11,534 nucleotides of DNA from Leptolinea sp. UBA4782 (GTDB lineage Bacteria; Chloroflexota; Anaerolineae; Anaerolineales; Anaerolineaceae). Positions 5,843 through 11,534 of the stretch are shown here, piece after piece. Both the position numbers and the translations under genes were made by a program. The stretch lies in NCBI GenBank assembly GCA_002403095.1, contig DHHC01000050.1:1-11534 (forward strand), in the 5' to 3' direction. The notes under the pieces are model-generated. The model was not told the DNA's origin. It did no database searches and saw nothing but the letters and a program-made list of their open reading frames with translations. Positions within the stretch are counted from its first letter, which is position 1, and each line of letters begins with the position of its first letter.

Positions 5843-7354
5843 TCAGCCCATGCGGTGCAAAATCGATTGCATGGCCGGGTAAATTTCCCGGTAAAGGTTG
5901 TACCTTTCAGTAAATGCCTGGTGCCTTTGTGGATCCGGCTCGTAACGGCTGACGAACTCCAGGCTGGAAGCGAGCGCCTGCTGGAAATTGCTGAAATGCC
6001 CGGCAGCTATGCCTCCCAGTATACCAGCACCCCAGGAGGCTGCCTCAGTTATGCGGGGAACTACTACCGGGATGCCCGTTATGTCAGCTTTCAGCTGCAG
6101 CCAGTATTTCGACCTGGCCCCGCCGCCGATCGCGCGCATTTCCTGGATATGGATGCTGCTGTTTTGCAGCACTTCCAGGTTGCTGCGAAGTTCAAAGGTC
6201 AGGCCTTCCAGCATTGCCCGTGCGATCTCCAGGCGTGTGGTGCCGTAGGTCATCCCCGCCAGGACTGCTTTCGAGCGGGTATCGAATTTTGGGGTGCCGC
6301 TGCCTGAAAAGTGCGGCATCAAGAACAAGGAACTGGGCTCAGGCTGTACATCCTTAAAAATCAAGTCGTATGGATCATGACCGGATGTACCGGCTTCAAC
6401 GATCTCTTGCTGGCAAAACTGGTCGCGGTACCAGCGCAATGACATACCTCCGCTGTGGTTGAGAGTCATCGCCAGGTACATGCCCGGAACCACATGGGCA
6501 TACACCGAGATATCTGATTGTTCAAGTTCAGGAGAGAGGGAGGGTGCGGGTAAGGCAACTTCAACCACTTCTGCCGTCCCGGTGGAGTCCATACACAACC
6601 AGGGTTCAGTCAAACCGACCCCCAGTGCGCCGCAGGCCTGGTCGTGCCCTCCGGTAGAAATCACCGGTGTGGTGCGAAAACCCAGTTTGTCTGCCAGCCC
6701 AGGCAGCATTGTTCCTATTGCGCTCCCTGAGGGAAACACTTTCGACAGGCGTTCCGTCGTTAAGCCGGCTGCTGCCAGGATCTCCGGTGACCACTGCTCC
6801 GCGTGGATATCGTACAGCTGGGTGCGCGAAGCCATGCAGCGGCTAATGGCCGGTTTTCCGGTCATCTGCGCGATGATGAAATCTTCATATAGAAGGAATT
6901 TGCTAGCTTTGTGCCAGATTTCAGGTTCATGTTCTTTGATCCACAACAGCTTGGGAAGCGTGTTAACAGTATGGATTGGCATACCGGTCATTTGAAAAAG
7001 GGCAGCATTGCCAAATTCCTGCCGCAGCCATTCATTTTGAGCATCGGTACGGGTATCCATTCCCAGGATTACCGGGCGCAAAGGCTGATAGCCATTATCT
7101 ACCGGGACTACTGCTTCTCCCTGGCAGGAAAGGCCGATCGAGATGATCTTTTCTTTTGCCCCGCTTTTCAAATAAGCTTCCTGCATGGTTTGCTGGGCTA
7201 ATTGCCATACTTGCATGGCATCCTGTTCAGCCCAGGTTGGGTGGGGGATATTGATGTTGTATTCCCGGCTGGCGCTGGCGACCAGGCTGCCGGAGGTTGT
7301 GAACACGGATGCTTTGCATCCGGTCGTGCCGATATCCAATCCCATCAAAAACAT
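5843..7354 (-). CDS. FGGY-family carbohydrate kinase
   Basis: This 503-residue kinase has both actin-like domains. The N-terminal phosphate loop is DIGTTG (7-12). The catalytic aspartate is D238 in GGHDQACGALG. The FGGY signature region is GGGARSKYWLQLKAD (410-424). The family phosphorylates sugars, ketoses and polyols (xylulose, fuculose, rhamnulose, erythritol, apulose), usually at a terminal hydroxyl, using ATP. Sequence alone does not fix the substrate. The ATG at 7354 is chosen over an in-frame GTG at 7360 because AGGAGGT (7359-7365) overlaps that GTG and sits at the right distance from the ATG. The gene lies 37 bp after the COG4091 gene. Beside a polyol dehydrogenase and a split transketolase, a ketose or polyol kinase such as apulose, erythritol or pentulose kinase is the best inference. 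Confidence 0.93.
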   Translation of the reverse strand: MFLMGLDIGTTGCKASVFTTSGSLVASASREYNINIPHPTWAEQDAMQVWQLAQQTMQEAYLKSGAKEKIISIGLSCQGEAVVPVDNGYQPLRPVILGMDTRTDAQNEWLRQEFGNAALFQMTGMPIHTVNTLPKLLWIKEHEPEIWHKASKFLLYEDFIIAQMTGKPAISRCMASRTQLYDIHAEQWSPEILAAAGLTTERLSKVFPSGSAIGTMLPGLADKLGFRTTPVISTGGHDQACGALGVGLTEPWLCMDSTGTAEVVEVALPAPSLSPELEQSDISVYAHVVPGMYLAMTLNHSGGMSLRWYRDQFCQQEIVEAGTSGHDPYDLIFKDVQPEPSSLFLMPHFSGSGTPKFDTRSKAVLAGMTYGTTRLEIARAMLEGLTFELRSNLEVLQNSSIHIQEMRAIGGGARSKYWLQLKADITGIPVVVPRITEAASWGAGILGGIAAGHFSNFQQALASSLEFVSRYEPDPQRHQAFTERYNLYREIYPAMQSILHRMG

Positions 7355-7358
7355 ATCC

Positions 7359-7365
7359 ACCTCCT
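7359..7365 (-). promoter_or_regulatory. Start-deciding ribosome binding site of the FGGY kinase
   Basis: A full Shine-Dalgarno sequence AGGAGGT lies four bases before the ATG at 7352-7354. Its last bases form part of the in-frame GTG at 7358-7360, which therefore cannot be the normal start. Translation should begin at the ATG, two codons downstream of that GTG. Confidence 0.75.
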
Positions 7366-7391
7366 CTTCAAATCAGGAAGGATTGCTTTGT

Positions 7392-8738
7392 TCAGTCAAG
7401 CGCCAGTCCGTCAATCCTGGCAAGCATCTCTGCTTCTGAAACCTTGCCGGCCATCCACTCATCCTGGAGATTGCGTAAGGCGAGGATGGTGGTGGAGGGC
7501 AGCTCCACGTCATCCAGGGTGATGGGGGTGTCGATGGCTACCGGACGAACGACCCTGGCGTTCTTTGCCAGCCCGATCGGCAGCAAGCGCTCCGCCCGGG
7601 CCTGGTCATAGGAATCAATCAGGCTGTAGTAATGCACGCCGCCGATGCTGTCCAGCACTTCACCGGGGGTGAGATCATGTTTGGCAACCGCAAACACCTC
7701 GGACACCAGGCGGTTGAGCGGGTACATGGCAGAGTATTTCTGGATTACCAGCTGGGCGCAGGTAAGCGGGACCTCAATGCTGCACAGGTGGAACGGGCGG
7801 AAGAGGGTGTAATAGGGGCCGTTACCCATATCGCGCAGGATCATAGCTTCACGCAGGCGGGGATGGTCAGTACGGACGACCAGGAAGACCCCTGGTGCAA
7901 CCTTGCCGATGCCGAAATCAACCACGCCCATCCTGTTGAGAACCCCGCCATCCTCTTTCAGGCGGAAATCGAAATGCAAATGGTCGCGGTCAGTTTCCGG
8001 ACCATGCATGCCGCGTACATCCGGCACAAGGCCGGTAGCATTGGATACGGCTGCCATCTCGATCATGGTCTTGGTTCCGTCCACGAATTCCACCAGCATA
8101 TTCGGGCTTAAACCGCGCCGGGTAGCTTCTTTGATCATGTCGTCATCGGCTGAACTGGCATGGCGGTTGAGAGGGTTGTTTTTACCTTTTCCGGCGGCGA
8201 CAATAGTAAATCCAAGCGAATCGGCGAAGTCGTAAAGTTCTTTACAGGCAGCCGGCTCATCTCCTGCCGCAAGGGCGTACAACACACCTTTTTGAAGGGC
8301 ATACCAGTTCAGGATGGGGCCGACGGTGATATCTGCTTCGACGTTCATCATTGCCAGCTGTTTCCCGCTGCGCACAGCCCGTAAGGCAGCCCGGGAACCG
8401 ATCTCCGGTACCCCGGTGGCATCCAGGATGACATCCACCGTATGCATGTCTGTAGCAATGCGGTAATCGCTGCTGATCACGCGTTTGCCGGCCAGAACTG
8501 CCGCATCGGCTTCTGCAGCGCTGTGTGCTTCTACAACCTCGCCGCCAACTTCTGCAATCTTGAAGGAATCGCGGGCGCGGTCCAGGTTGATATCCACGGC
8601 AATGACAACATCGATGCCCTGCATCATCTTCACTTCTGCAACTACATCGGTGCCCATTTGCCCGGTACCCAGCAACCCAATCCTGACAGAATTGCCAGTT
8701 TGTTCTCTAAGCTTGAGTTCATCCCGTAAACTGATCAT
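7392..8738 (-). CDS. COG4091-type NAD(P)-dependent oxidoreductase with SAF domain (DRL-like reductoisomerase family)
   Basis: The 448-residue protein starts with a Rossmann motif GLLGTGQMG (21-29) in a homoserine-dehydrogenase-like NAD(P) domain. It continues through the conserved blocks MMNVEADITVG (130-140), AAGDEPAACKEL (157-168) and GKGKNNPLN (183-191), and ends in a SAF-type domain at about 347-415 (VAKHDLTPGE onward). COG4091 proteins are often annotated 'homoserine dehydrogenase', but a threonine-pathway role is unlikely here: the neighbours are all sugar enzymes. The characterised relative is DRL of Brucella, which converts 1-deoxyxylulose 5-phosphate to 2-C-methylerythritol 4-phosphate, a reductive carbon-skeleton rearrangement. 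Many family members are uncharacterised, so a sugar-phosphate oxidoreductase or reductoisomerase is inferred. The start has AGGA five bases upstream; the gene begins 10 bp after the dehydrogenase stop. Confidence 0.85.
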   Translation of the reverse strand: MISLRDELKLREQTGNSVRIGLLGTGQMGTDVVAEVKMMQGIDVVIAVDINLDRARDSFKIAEVGGEVVEAHSAAEADAAVLAGKRVISSDYRIATDMHTVDVILDATGVPEIGSRAALRAVRSGKQLAMMNVEADITVGPILNWYALQKGVLYALAAGDEPAACKELYDFADSLGFTIVAAGKGKNNPLNRHASSADDDMIKEATRRGLSPNMLVEFVDGTKTMIEMAAVSNATGLVPDVRGMHGPETDRDHLHFDFRLKEDGGVLNRMGVVDFGIGKVAPGVFLVVRTDHPRLREAMILRDMGNGPYYTLFRPFHLCSIEVPLTCAQLVIQKYSAMYPLNRLVSEVFAVAKHDLTPGEVLDSIGGVHYYSLIDSYDQARAERLLPIGLAKNARVVRPVAIDTPITLDDVELPSTTILALRNLQDEWMAGKVSEAEMLARIDGLALD

Positions 8739-8748
8739 TCTTATCCTT

Positions 8749-9798
8749 TCAGATGTCCTGCATCTGGATCATGACTTTTAGTGCCAGGCCGCCTGCAGCG
8801 GTCTCAAATGCTTCAGAGACCTGGCTGAGCGGCATGGTGTGTGTGATTAACCTGGAGGCTGGGATGTTTCCCTTGGAAATGATATCCAGCGCCATTTCAT
8901 GAAAACGCGGGTGGTATGAAAAGGTTCCCACGATCTCGATTTCATTGTAGTGGATCAGGTTCGCATTCAGGCTGGTCATGGGGTTGGCTTTAGGCAAGCC
9001 GCCAAACAGGGCGACTTTGCCCCGTTTCCTTACAATTTCAACTGCCTGTGTTTGTGTTGCGGCAACCGGGTTGGCGCAGATTGCCAGTTCAGCGCCACGC
9101 AGATCTGTAAATTGAAGCACAGTATCTTTCAGATCCTGGTTAAACGGATCCACCACCAGGTCGGGTGCAAAGGGAACTGCCATCTCGCGCCGTTCGGGGC
9201 TGGGCTCGGAAAGGATGACACTGCATCCGCGTGCTTTCGCTACCGCGATGTGCAAGCAGCCGATTGGACCGCTGCCCATTACCACCACTGTGTCGCCCAG
9301 GGTCGTACCCACCCGGTCGTGCATCGCCAGGACGGAGCTGAGCGGTTCAGCCAGGGCGGCTAATTCATAGGATAGTCCATCCGGAACAGGGTGGACTATC
9401 CCGTTTTCGAGAACTTCACCATCAATGGCGACCATCTCAGCCAACCCGCCTGGAATATCTGGTGTGATGCCCAGGAACTTCAAGTTGTTGCACAGGTTAT
9501 ACAAACCGCGTTTGCAATAAAAGCAATACCCGCAATGAATATCCGGAGCAAATGCCAGGCGATCACCGGTTTTGTACCGGAAATTCAGTTTTCCAGTTTG
9601 GATTACTTCACCGGAAAACTCATGCCCGCCTACTACAGCACTGTGACCAGCTGGCGGACCTTCCTTCCAGCGGCGTAAATCCGAGCCGCATACGCCGCAG
9701 GCTTTTACCCGTACCAGCACGCCGTCATCAGGGACGGGAGGGGGCTCGCTTTCGCGAATCTCAAAAGTTCTGGGGGCAACAAGATAGGCAGATCTCAT
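8749..9798 (-). CDS. Zinc-dependent alcohol/polyol dehydrogenase (MDR family)
   Basis: This 349-residue medium-chain dehydrogenase is complete. Its catalytic zinc site is indicated by C34 (CGVCGSD), H59-E60 (GGHEF) and E151 (LAEPLSS). The structural zinc lobe keeps all four cysteines, C89, C92, C95 and C103. The NAD(P)-binding motif GSGPIG is at 175-180. Such enzymes (sorbitol, galactitol-phosphate, threonine and threitol dehydrogenase relatives) oxidise a secondary hydroxyl of a polyol or sugar to a ketone. The open frame extends 43 codons upstream into the SIS gene, but the ATG at 9798 is preferred because GAGGAT lies about seven bases before it and the domain begins there. The gene is 16 bp after the SIS gene and 10 bp before the COG4091 gene. 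The substrate is not determined; a polyol entering the pathway is the simplest guess. Confidence 0.93.
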   Translation of the reverse strand: MRSAYLVAPRTFEIRESEPPPVPDDGVLVRVKACGVCGSDLRRWKEGPPAGHSAVVGGHEFSGEVIQTGKLNFRYKTGDRLAFAPDIHCGYCFYCKRGLYNLCNNLKFLGITPDIPGGLAEMVAIDGEVLENGIVHPVPDGLSYELAALAEPLSSVLAMHDRVGTTLGDTVVVMGSGPIGCLHIAVAKARGCSVILSEPSPERREMAVPFAPDLVVDPFNQDLKDTVLQFTDLRGAELAICANPVAATQTQAVEIVRKRGKVALFGGLPKANPMTSLNANLIHYNEIEIVGTFSYHPRFHEMALDIISKGNIPASRLITHTMPLSQVSEAFETAAGGLALKVMIQMQDI

Positions 9799-9814
9799 GG
9801 CAAAATCCTCTGTT

Positions 9815-10432
9815 TCAATGATTTTCCCCAGCCAGTTTCTTGCCAACAGCTCCGCCCGGGTGTGTTTGACCAAAATCTTCTTTTGTGTACCCGCTGGCTT
9901 CGAGCAGCAAGACGCATAAAACATCACAGGCAGCCGAATTGGTCAGGGATGAACCGGTAGCAATCATCCCAAAGGGGTCAACGCCTTCCGGGGCAACAAC
10001 ATGAAAAACGGCATCAGCCAGCTTCCCCAGGGTAGATTCGGGTTTTTCCGTATGGGCGATAACCTTTGCACCGCGTTTAATGGCAATTTCAGCGAACTGG
10101 TTGATCTCAGTGCTCTGCCCGCCCTTGGAAATGATGTAAACCACATCTCCCGGCTGAATAGCGCCAGCCCCGCCATGCAGTGCATCCGCAGAGTGGATGA
10201 AGAGTGCAGGGATGCCGCAGCAGGAGAGCAGGTGGGCAAAGCGTTCGGCAACGGTGCGCGAGGTGCCGGCTCCCGTGGTCAAAACTTTGCCTTTGCGGTT
10301 GAGCAGCAGGTCAACTACAAGCAGGATTGAGGGACTGATCTGTGCCTGGAGGGCTTCCAGTCCGCGGGATTCATTTTTGATGATCTCTCCAGCGCGTGCA
10401 ACGAGTTGTTCAGCATTTAATTTACCGGTCAT
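9815..10432 (-). CDS. SIS-domain phosphosugar isomerase, arabinose-5-phosphate isomerase-like
   Basis: A single SIS domain fills this 205-residue protein. Visible features are the nucleotide-like loop TTGAGTSRTVAERF (52-65), the conserved serine/glycine loop ISKGGQSTEI (101-110), and the C-terminal HPGGAVGKKL (191-200), which matches the HPGG end of KdsD/GutQ SIS domains. KdsD and GutQ interconvert ribulose 5-phosphate and arabinose 5-phosphate, but they carry two CBS domains after the SIS domain; this protein stops where those would begin. 6-Phospho-3-hexuloisomerase is another SIS-only alternative, though the HPGG ending favours the KdsD side. The ATG has GAGGA a few bases upstream. The gene lies 12 bp after the regulator and 16 bp before the dehydrogenase. 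A role interconverting a pentose or other ketose phosphate in this pathway is inferred. Confidence 0.85.
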   Translation of the reverse strand: MTGKLNAEQLVARAGEIIKNESRGLEALQAQISPSILLVVDLLLNRKGKVLTTGAGTSRTVAERFAHLLSCCGIPALFIHSADALHGGAGAIQPGDVVYIISKGGQSTEINQFAEIAIKRGAKVIAHTEKPESTLGKLADAVFHVVAPEGVDPFGMIATGSSLTNSAACDVLCVLLLEASGYTKEDFGQTHPGGAVGKKLAGENH

Positions 10433-10444
10433 ATATTCCTCAAC

Positions 10445-11401
10445 CTATTCAATTATCCTTTGGGCGGTTAGCTGGTCTGTTACCAGTACATTGATATAAC
10501 CACCCAAAAGTGCAGCTTTCACCGATGTGACCTTTTCGGGACCTCCCGATACGCCAACAACGGTATCTATGTTCTTCAGTTCTTCAAGGGTGATACCGAT
10601 CACCAGGTCGTCCACCGGGGAGTGGATGGGCTTGCCCTGGGCATCGTAGAACCGCAAGGCGATGTCACCCACTCCTCCCTGGGCTTTGATCTTTTCGAGC
10701 TGGGAAAAAGAAATGATCGACCCATCCCGTAAGACGACAGAATTGGGGGAGGGTGTACCGATGCCCACATAGGCCAGGTTTACCCTGGAAAACATGTCGA
10801 TGGCATTGCGCACATAGGTATCCATCAAGACTGCCTCTTTTGCCTGCTGGTTGGCCATAATCCCAGGCGCAGGCAGGAGGGTGACATCACAGTTCAAGAA
10901 GATGGCAACCCGCCGGCACAGACCGGTGGCGTGCGATTCGGAATTGGGGGGGCCAAGCCCGCCAATCAGCTGGACGACATGATTGTCCATATATTTCTGC
11001 GGCCGGATGGAAAGCGCCATCGCGCTCAGGGTAGACCCCCATGAAAAGCCGATTACGTCGCCTTCCCGCATCGTATCCTGCAGGTGATGGGCGGCAGCGG
11101 CGCCCAGGGCGCGGGTCACCGATTCCTGTGAGCCGGGATCAAACACATCCACAACGTAAGCCTCGCGCAGGTTAAACCGCTCTTCCAGCTGCTGTTCCAG
11201 GTCCGGGTAGATACCGGAAGGGGAAATGATGGAGATCTGGATGACCCCTACCTCGCGTGCCTGTTTCAAAATACGTGATACCTTGGAACGGGAAAGGTGC
11301 AGGCGGGTGGCGATCTGCTCCTCGCTTAAATCAGATTCGTAGTAATAACGGCTGACTTTATTCAGAAGGCGGTAATCGACAGGCTGGCGGGTGCGCGGCA
11401 T
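10445..11401 (-). CDS. SorC/DeoR-family sugar-binding transcriptional regulator
   Basis: This 318-residue protein is the length usual for SorC-family regulators. An N-terminal helix-turn-helix spans about residues 25-52 (SEEQIATRLHLSRSKVSRIL). It is followed by the large effector-binding domain of this family, related to sugar-phosphate isomerase folds, with glycine-rich stretches such as IGGLGPPNSESH and GVSGGPEK. The family normally senses a phosphorylated sugar intermediate and represses or activates the neighbouring catabolic operon. EryD of the Brucella erythritol operon and B. subtilis DeoR belong to it. The ATG is preceded by TGGAG five bases upstream. The gene is first behind the strong promoter and only 12 bp ahead of the isomerase gene, so it is probably co-transcribed and autoregulated. 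The inducer cannot be read from the sequence. Confidence 0.93.
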   Translation of the reverse strand: MPRTRQPVDYRLLNKVSRYYYESDLSEEQIATRLHLSRSKVSRILKQAREVGVIQISIISPSGIYPDLEQQLEERFNLREAYVVDVFDPGSQESVTRALGAAAAHHLQDTMREGDVIGFSWGSTLSAMALSIRPQKYMDNHVVQLIGGLGPPNSESHATGLCRRVAIFLNCDVTLLPAPGIMANQQAKEAVLMDTYVRNAIDMFSRVNLAYVGIGTPSPNSVVLRDGSIISFSQLEKIKAQGGVGDIALRFYDAQGKPIHSPVDDLVIGITLEELKNIDTVVGVSGGPEKVTSVKAALLGGYINVLVTDQLTAQRIIE

Positions 11402-11427
11402 ATGAACTCCAATCTACGCGCGATAAG

Positions 11428-11476
11428 TGGTATTCTGTTCAATAATGAATGAAATTGCAAAGAAATTGTAATACCA
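11428..11476. promoter_or_regulatory. Candidate operator: spaced inverted repeat plus DeoR-like half-site
   Basis: TGGTATT (11428-11434) and its exact reverse complement AATACCA (11470-11476) flank the predicted transcription start. They are 42 bp apart, about four helical turns. The distal copy touches the -10 hexamer. Between them are a direct repeat GAAATTG (11451-11457 and 11462-11468, 11-bp period) and, on the minus strand, ATTGAACA (11436-11443). The last resembles a half of the Bacillus subtilis DeoR operator as I remember it. SorC/DeoR proteins are tetramers that can bridge spaced sites, so autoregulation by the adjacent regulator is plausible. Which of these repeats is bound is unknown. 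Confidence 0.4.
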
Positions 11477-11493
11477 TCAAAAGGCTATGTCAA
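11465..11493 (-). promoter_or_regulatory. Sigma70-type promoter of the operon
   Basis: Read on the minus strand, a perfect -35 hexamer TTGACA (11488-11493) is followed by exactly 17 bases and then TACAAT (11465-11470), which matches the -10 consensus at five of six positions. Transcription would start near 11458, giving a 5' leader of roughly 55 bases before the regulator ATG at 11401. It is the best promoter-like sequence in the window and lies just upstream of the first gene, so it is the likely main promoter of the whole operon. The call rests on consensus match and position only. Confidence 0.8.
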
Positions 11494-11534
11494 CAACCAG
11501 GTCTGCTCATTTTGTGAGGGGGTCAGCACATAGT
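11494..11534. other. Region upstream of the promoter, right edge
   Basis: The 41 bases beyond the -35 hexamer contain no recognisable gene. A short CTCA/TGAG inverted repeat occurs on either side of a T-rich loop but is too weak to call a terminator. The neighbour on this side is not visible. Confidence 0.3.

Noticed and set aside
7392..8738. Homoserine dehydrogenase of threonine biosynthesis
   Set aside because: The N-terminal fold is related, but the SAF domain, the COG4091 blocks and an all-sugar neighbourhood point away from amino-acid biosynthesis.
9799..9927. N-terminal extension of the zinc dehydrogenase by 43 codons
   Set aside because: It would run into the SIS gene, adds sequence foreign to the family, and the ATG at 9798 has GAGGAT at the right distance.
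1..11534. CRISPR array, transfer RNA, ribosomal RNA or insertion-sequence features
   Set aside because: No regularly spaced repeats, cloverleaf-like sequence, rRNA-like stretch or transposase reading frame with terminal inverted repeats was found; the window is almost wholly coding on one strand.

Overview
The window carries twelve closely packed protein genes, all on the minus strand, so transcription runs from high to low coordinates. Together they look like one long sugar or polyol catabolic operon. No RNA genes, insertion sequences, CRISPR arrays or phage genes were seen. The base composition (moderately G+C), the all-enzyme operon with a SorC-type regulator, and the absence of proteobacterial hallmark genes would fit a Chloroflexota (Anaerolineae-like) or similar environmental anaerobe. 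That guess at the organism is weak and rests on no marker gene.

Layout in transcription order: (1) a strong sigma70-type promoter at 11465-11493, with repeats that could be operator half-sites; (2) a SorC/DeoR-family sugar-responsive regulator (10445-11401); (3) a stand-alone SIS-domain phosphosugar isomerase (9815-10432); (4) a zinc-dependent polyol/alcohol dehydrogenase (8749-9798); (5) a COG4091 oxidoreductase with a homoserine-dehydrogenase-like N-terminus and a SAF domain, the family that includes the DXR-like (DRL) reductoisomerase of Brucella (7392-8738); (6) an FGGY sugar kinase (5843-7354); a 188-bp gap, the only sizeable non-coding stretch between genes; (7, 8) a split transketolase in the order C-half then N-half (4689-5654, 3850-4689); (9) ribokinase (2895-3836); (10) an M24 'pita-bread' protein that has lost most metal ligands (1796-2893); (11) a canonical RpiB (1331-1786); (12) an RpiB paralogue with altered active-site positions (854-1312); (13) a RhaD-like class II aldolase (43-852). 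Apart from the gap before the transketolase, the genes are 37 bp or less apart, and three junctions touch or nearly touch.

How the genes could work together (inference): the dehydrogenase oxidises a polyol or sugar, the FGGY kinase and ribokinase phosphorylate the products, the RpiB/SIS enzymes interconvert sugar phosphates, and transketolase and the aldolase feed the carbon into the pentose-phosphate pathway and lower glycolysis. Two specific schemes deserve testing. One is a tetritol (erythritol/threitol) route, because a SorC regulator, an FGGY kinase and RpiB-family isomerases recall the Brucella ery system (EryD, EryA, EryI). The other is catabolism of a branched-chain polyol such as apiitol or 2-C-methylerythritol. 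In that scheme the DRL-like enzyme, running in the oxidative direction, would convert a branched polyol phosphate into a linear pentulose phosphate for the isomerases and transketolase. Neither substrate is proven by the sequence. No transporter is visible, and the operon probably continues past the left edge.
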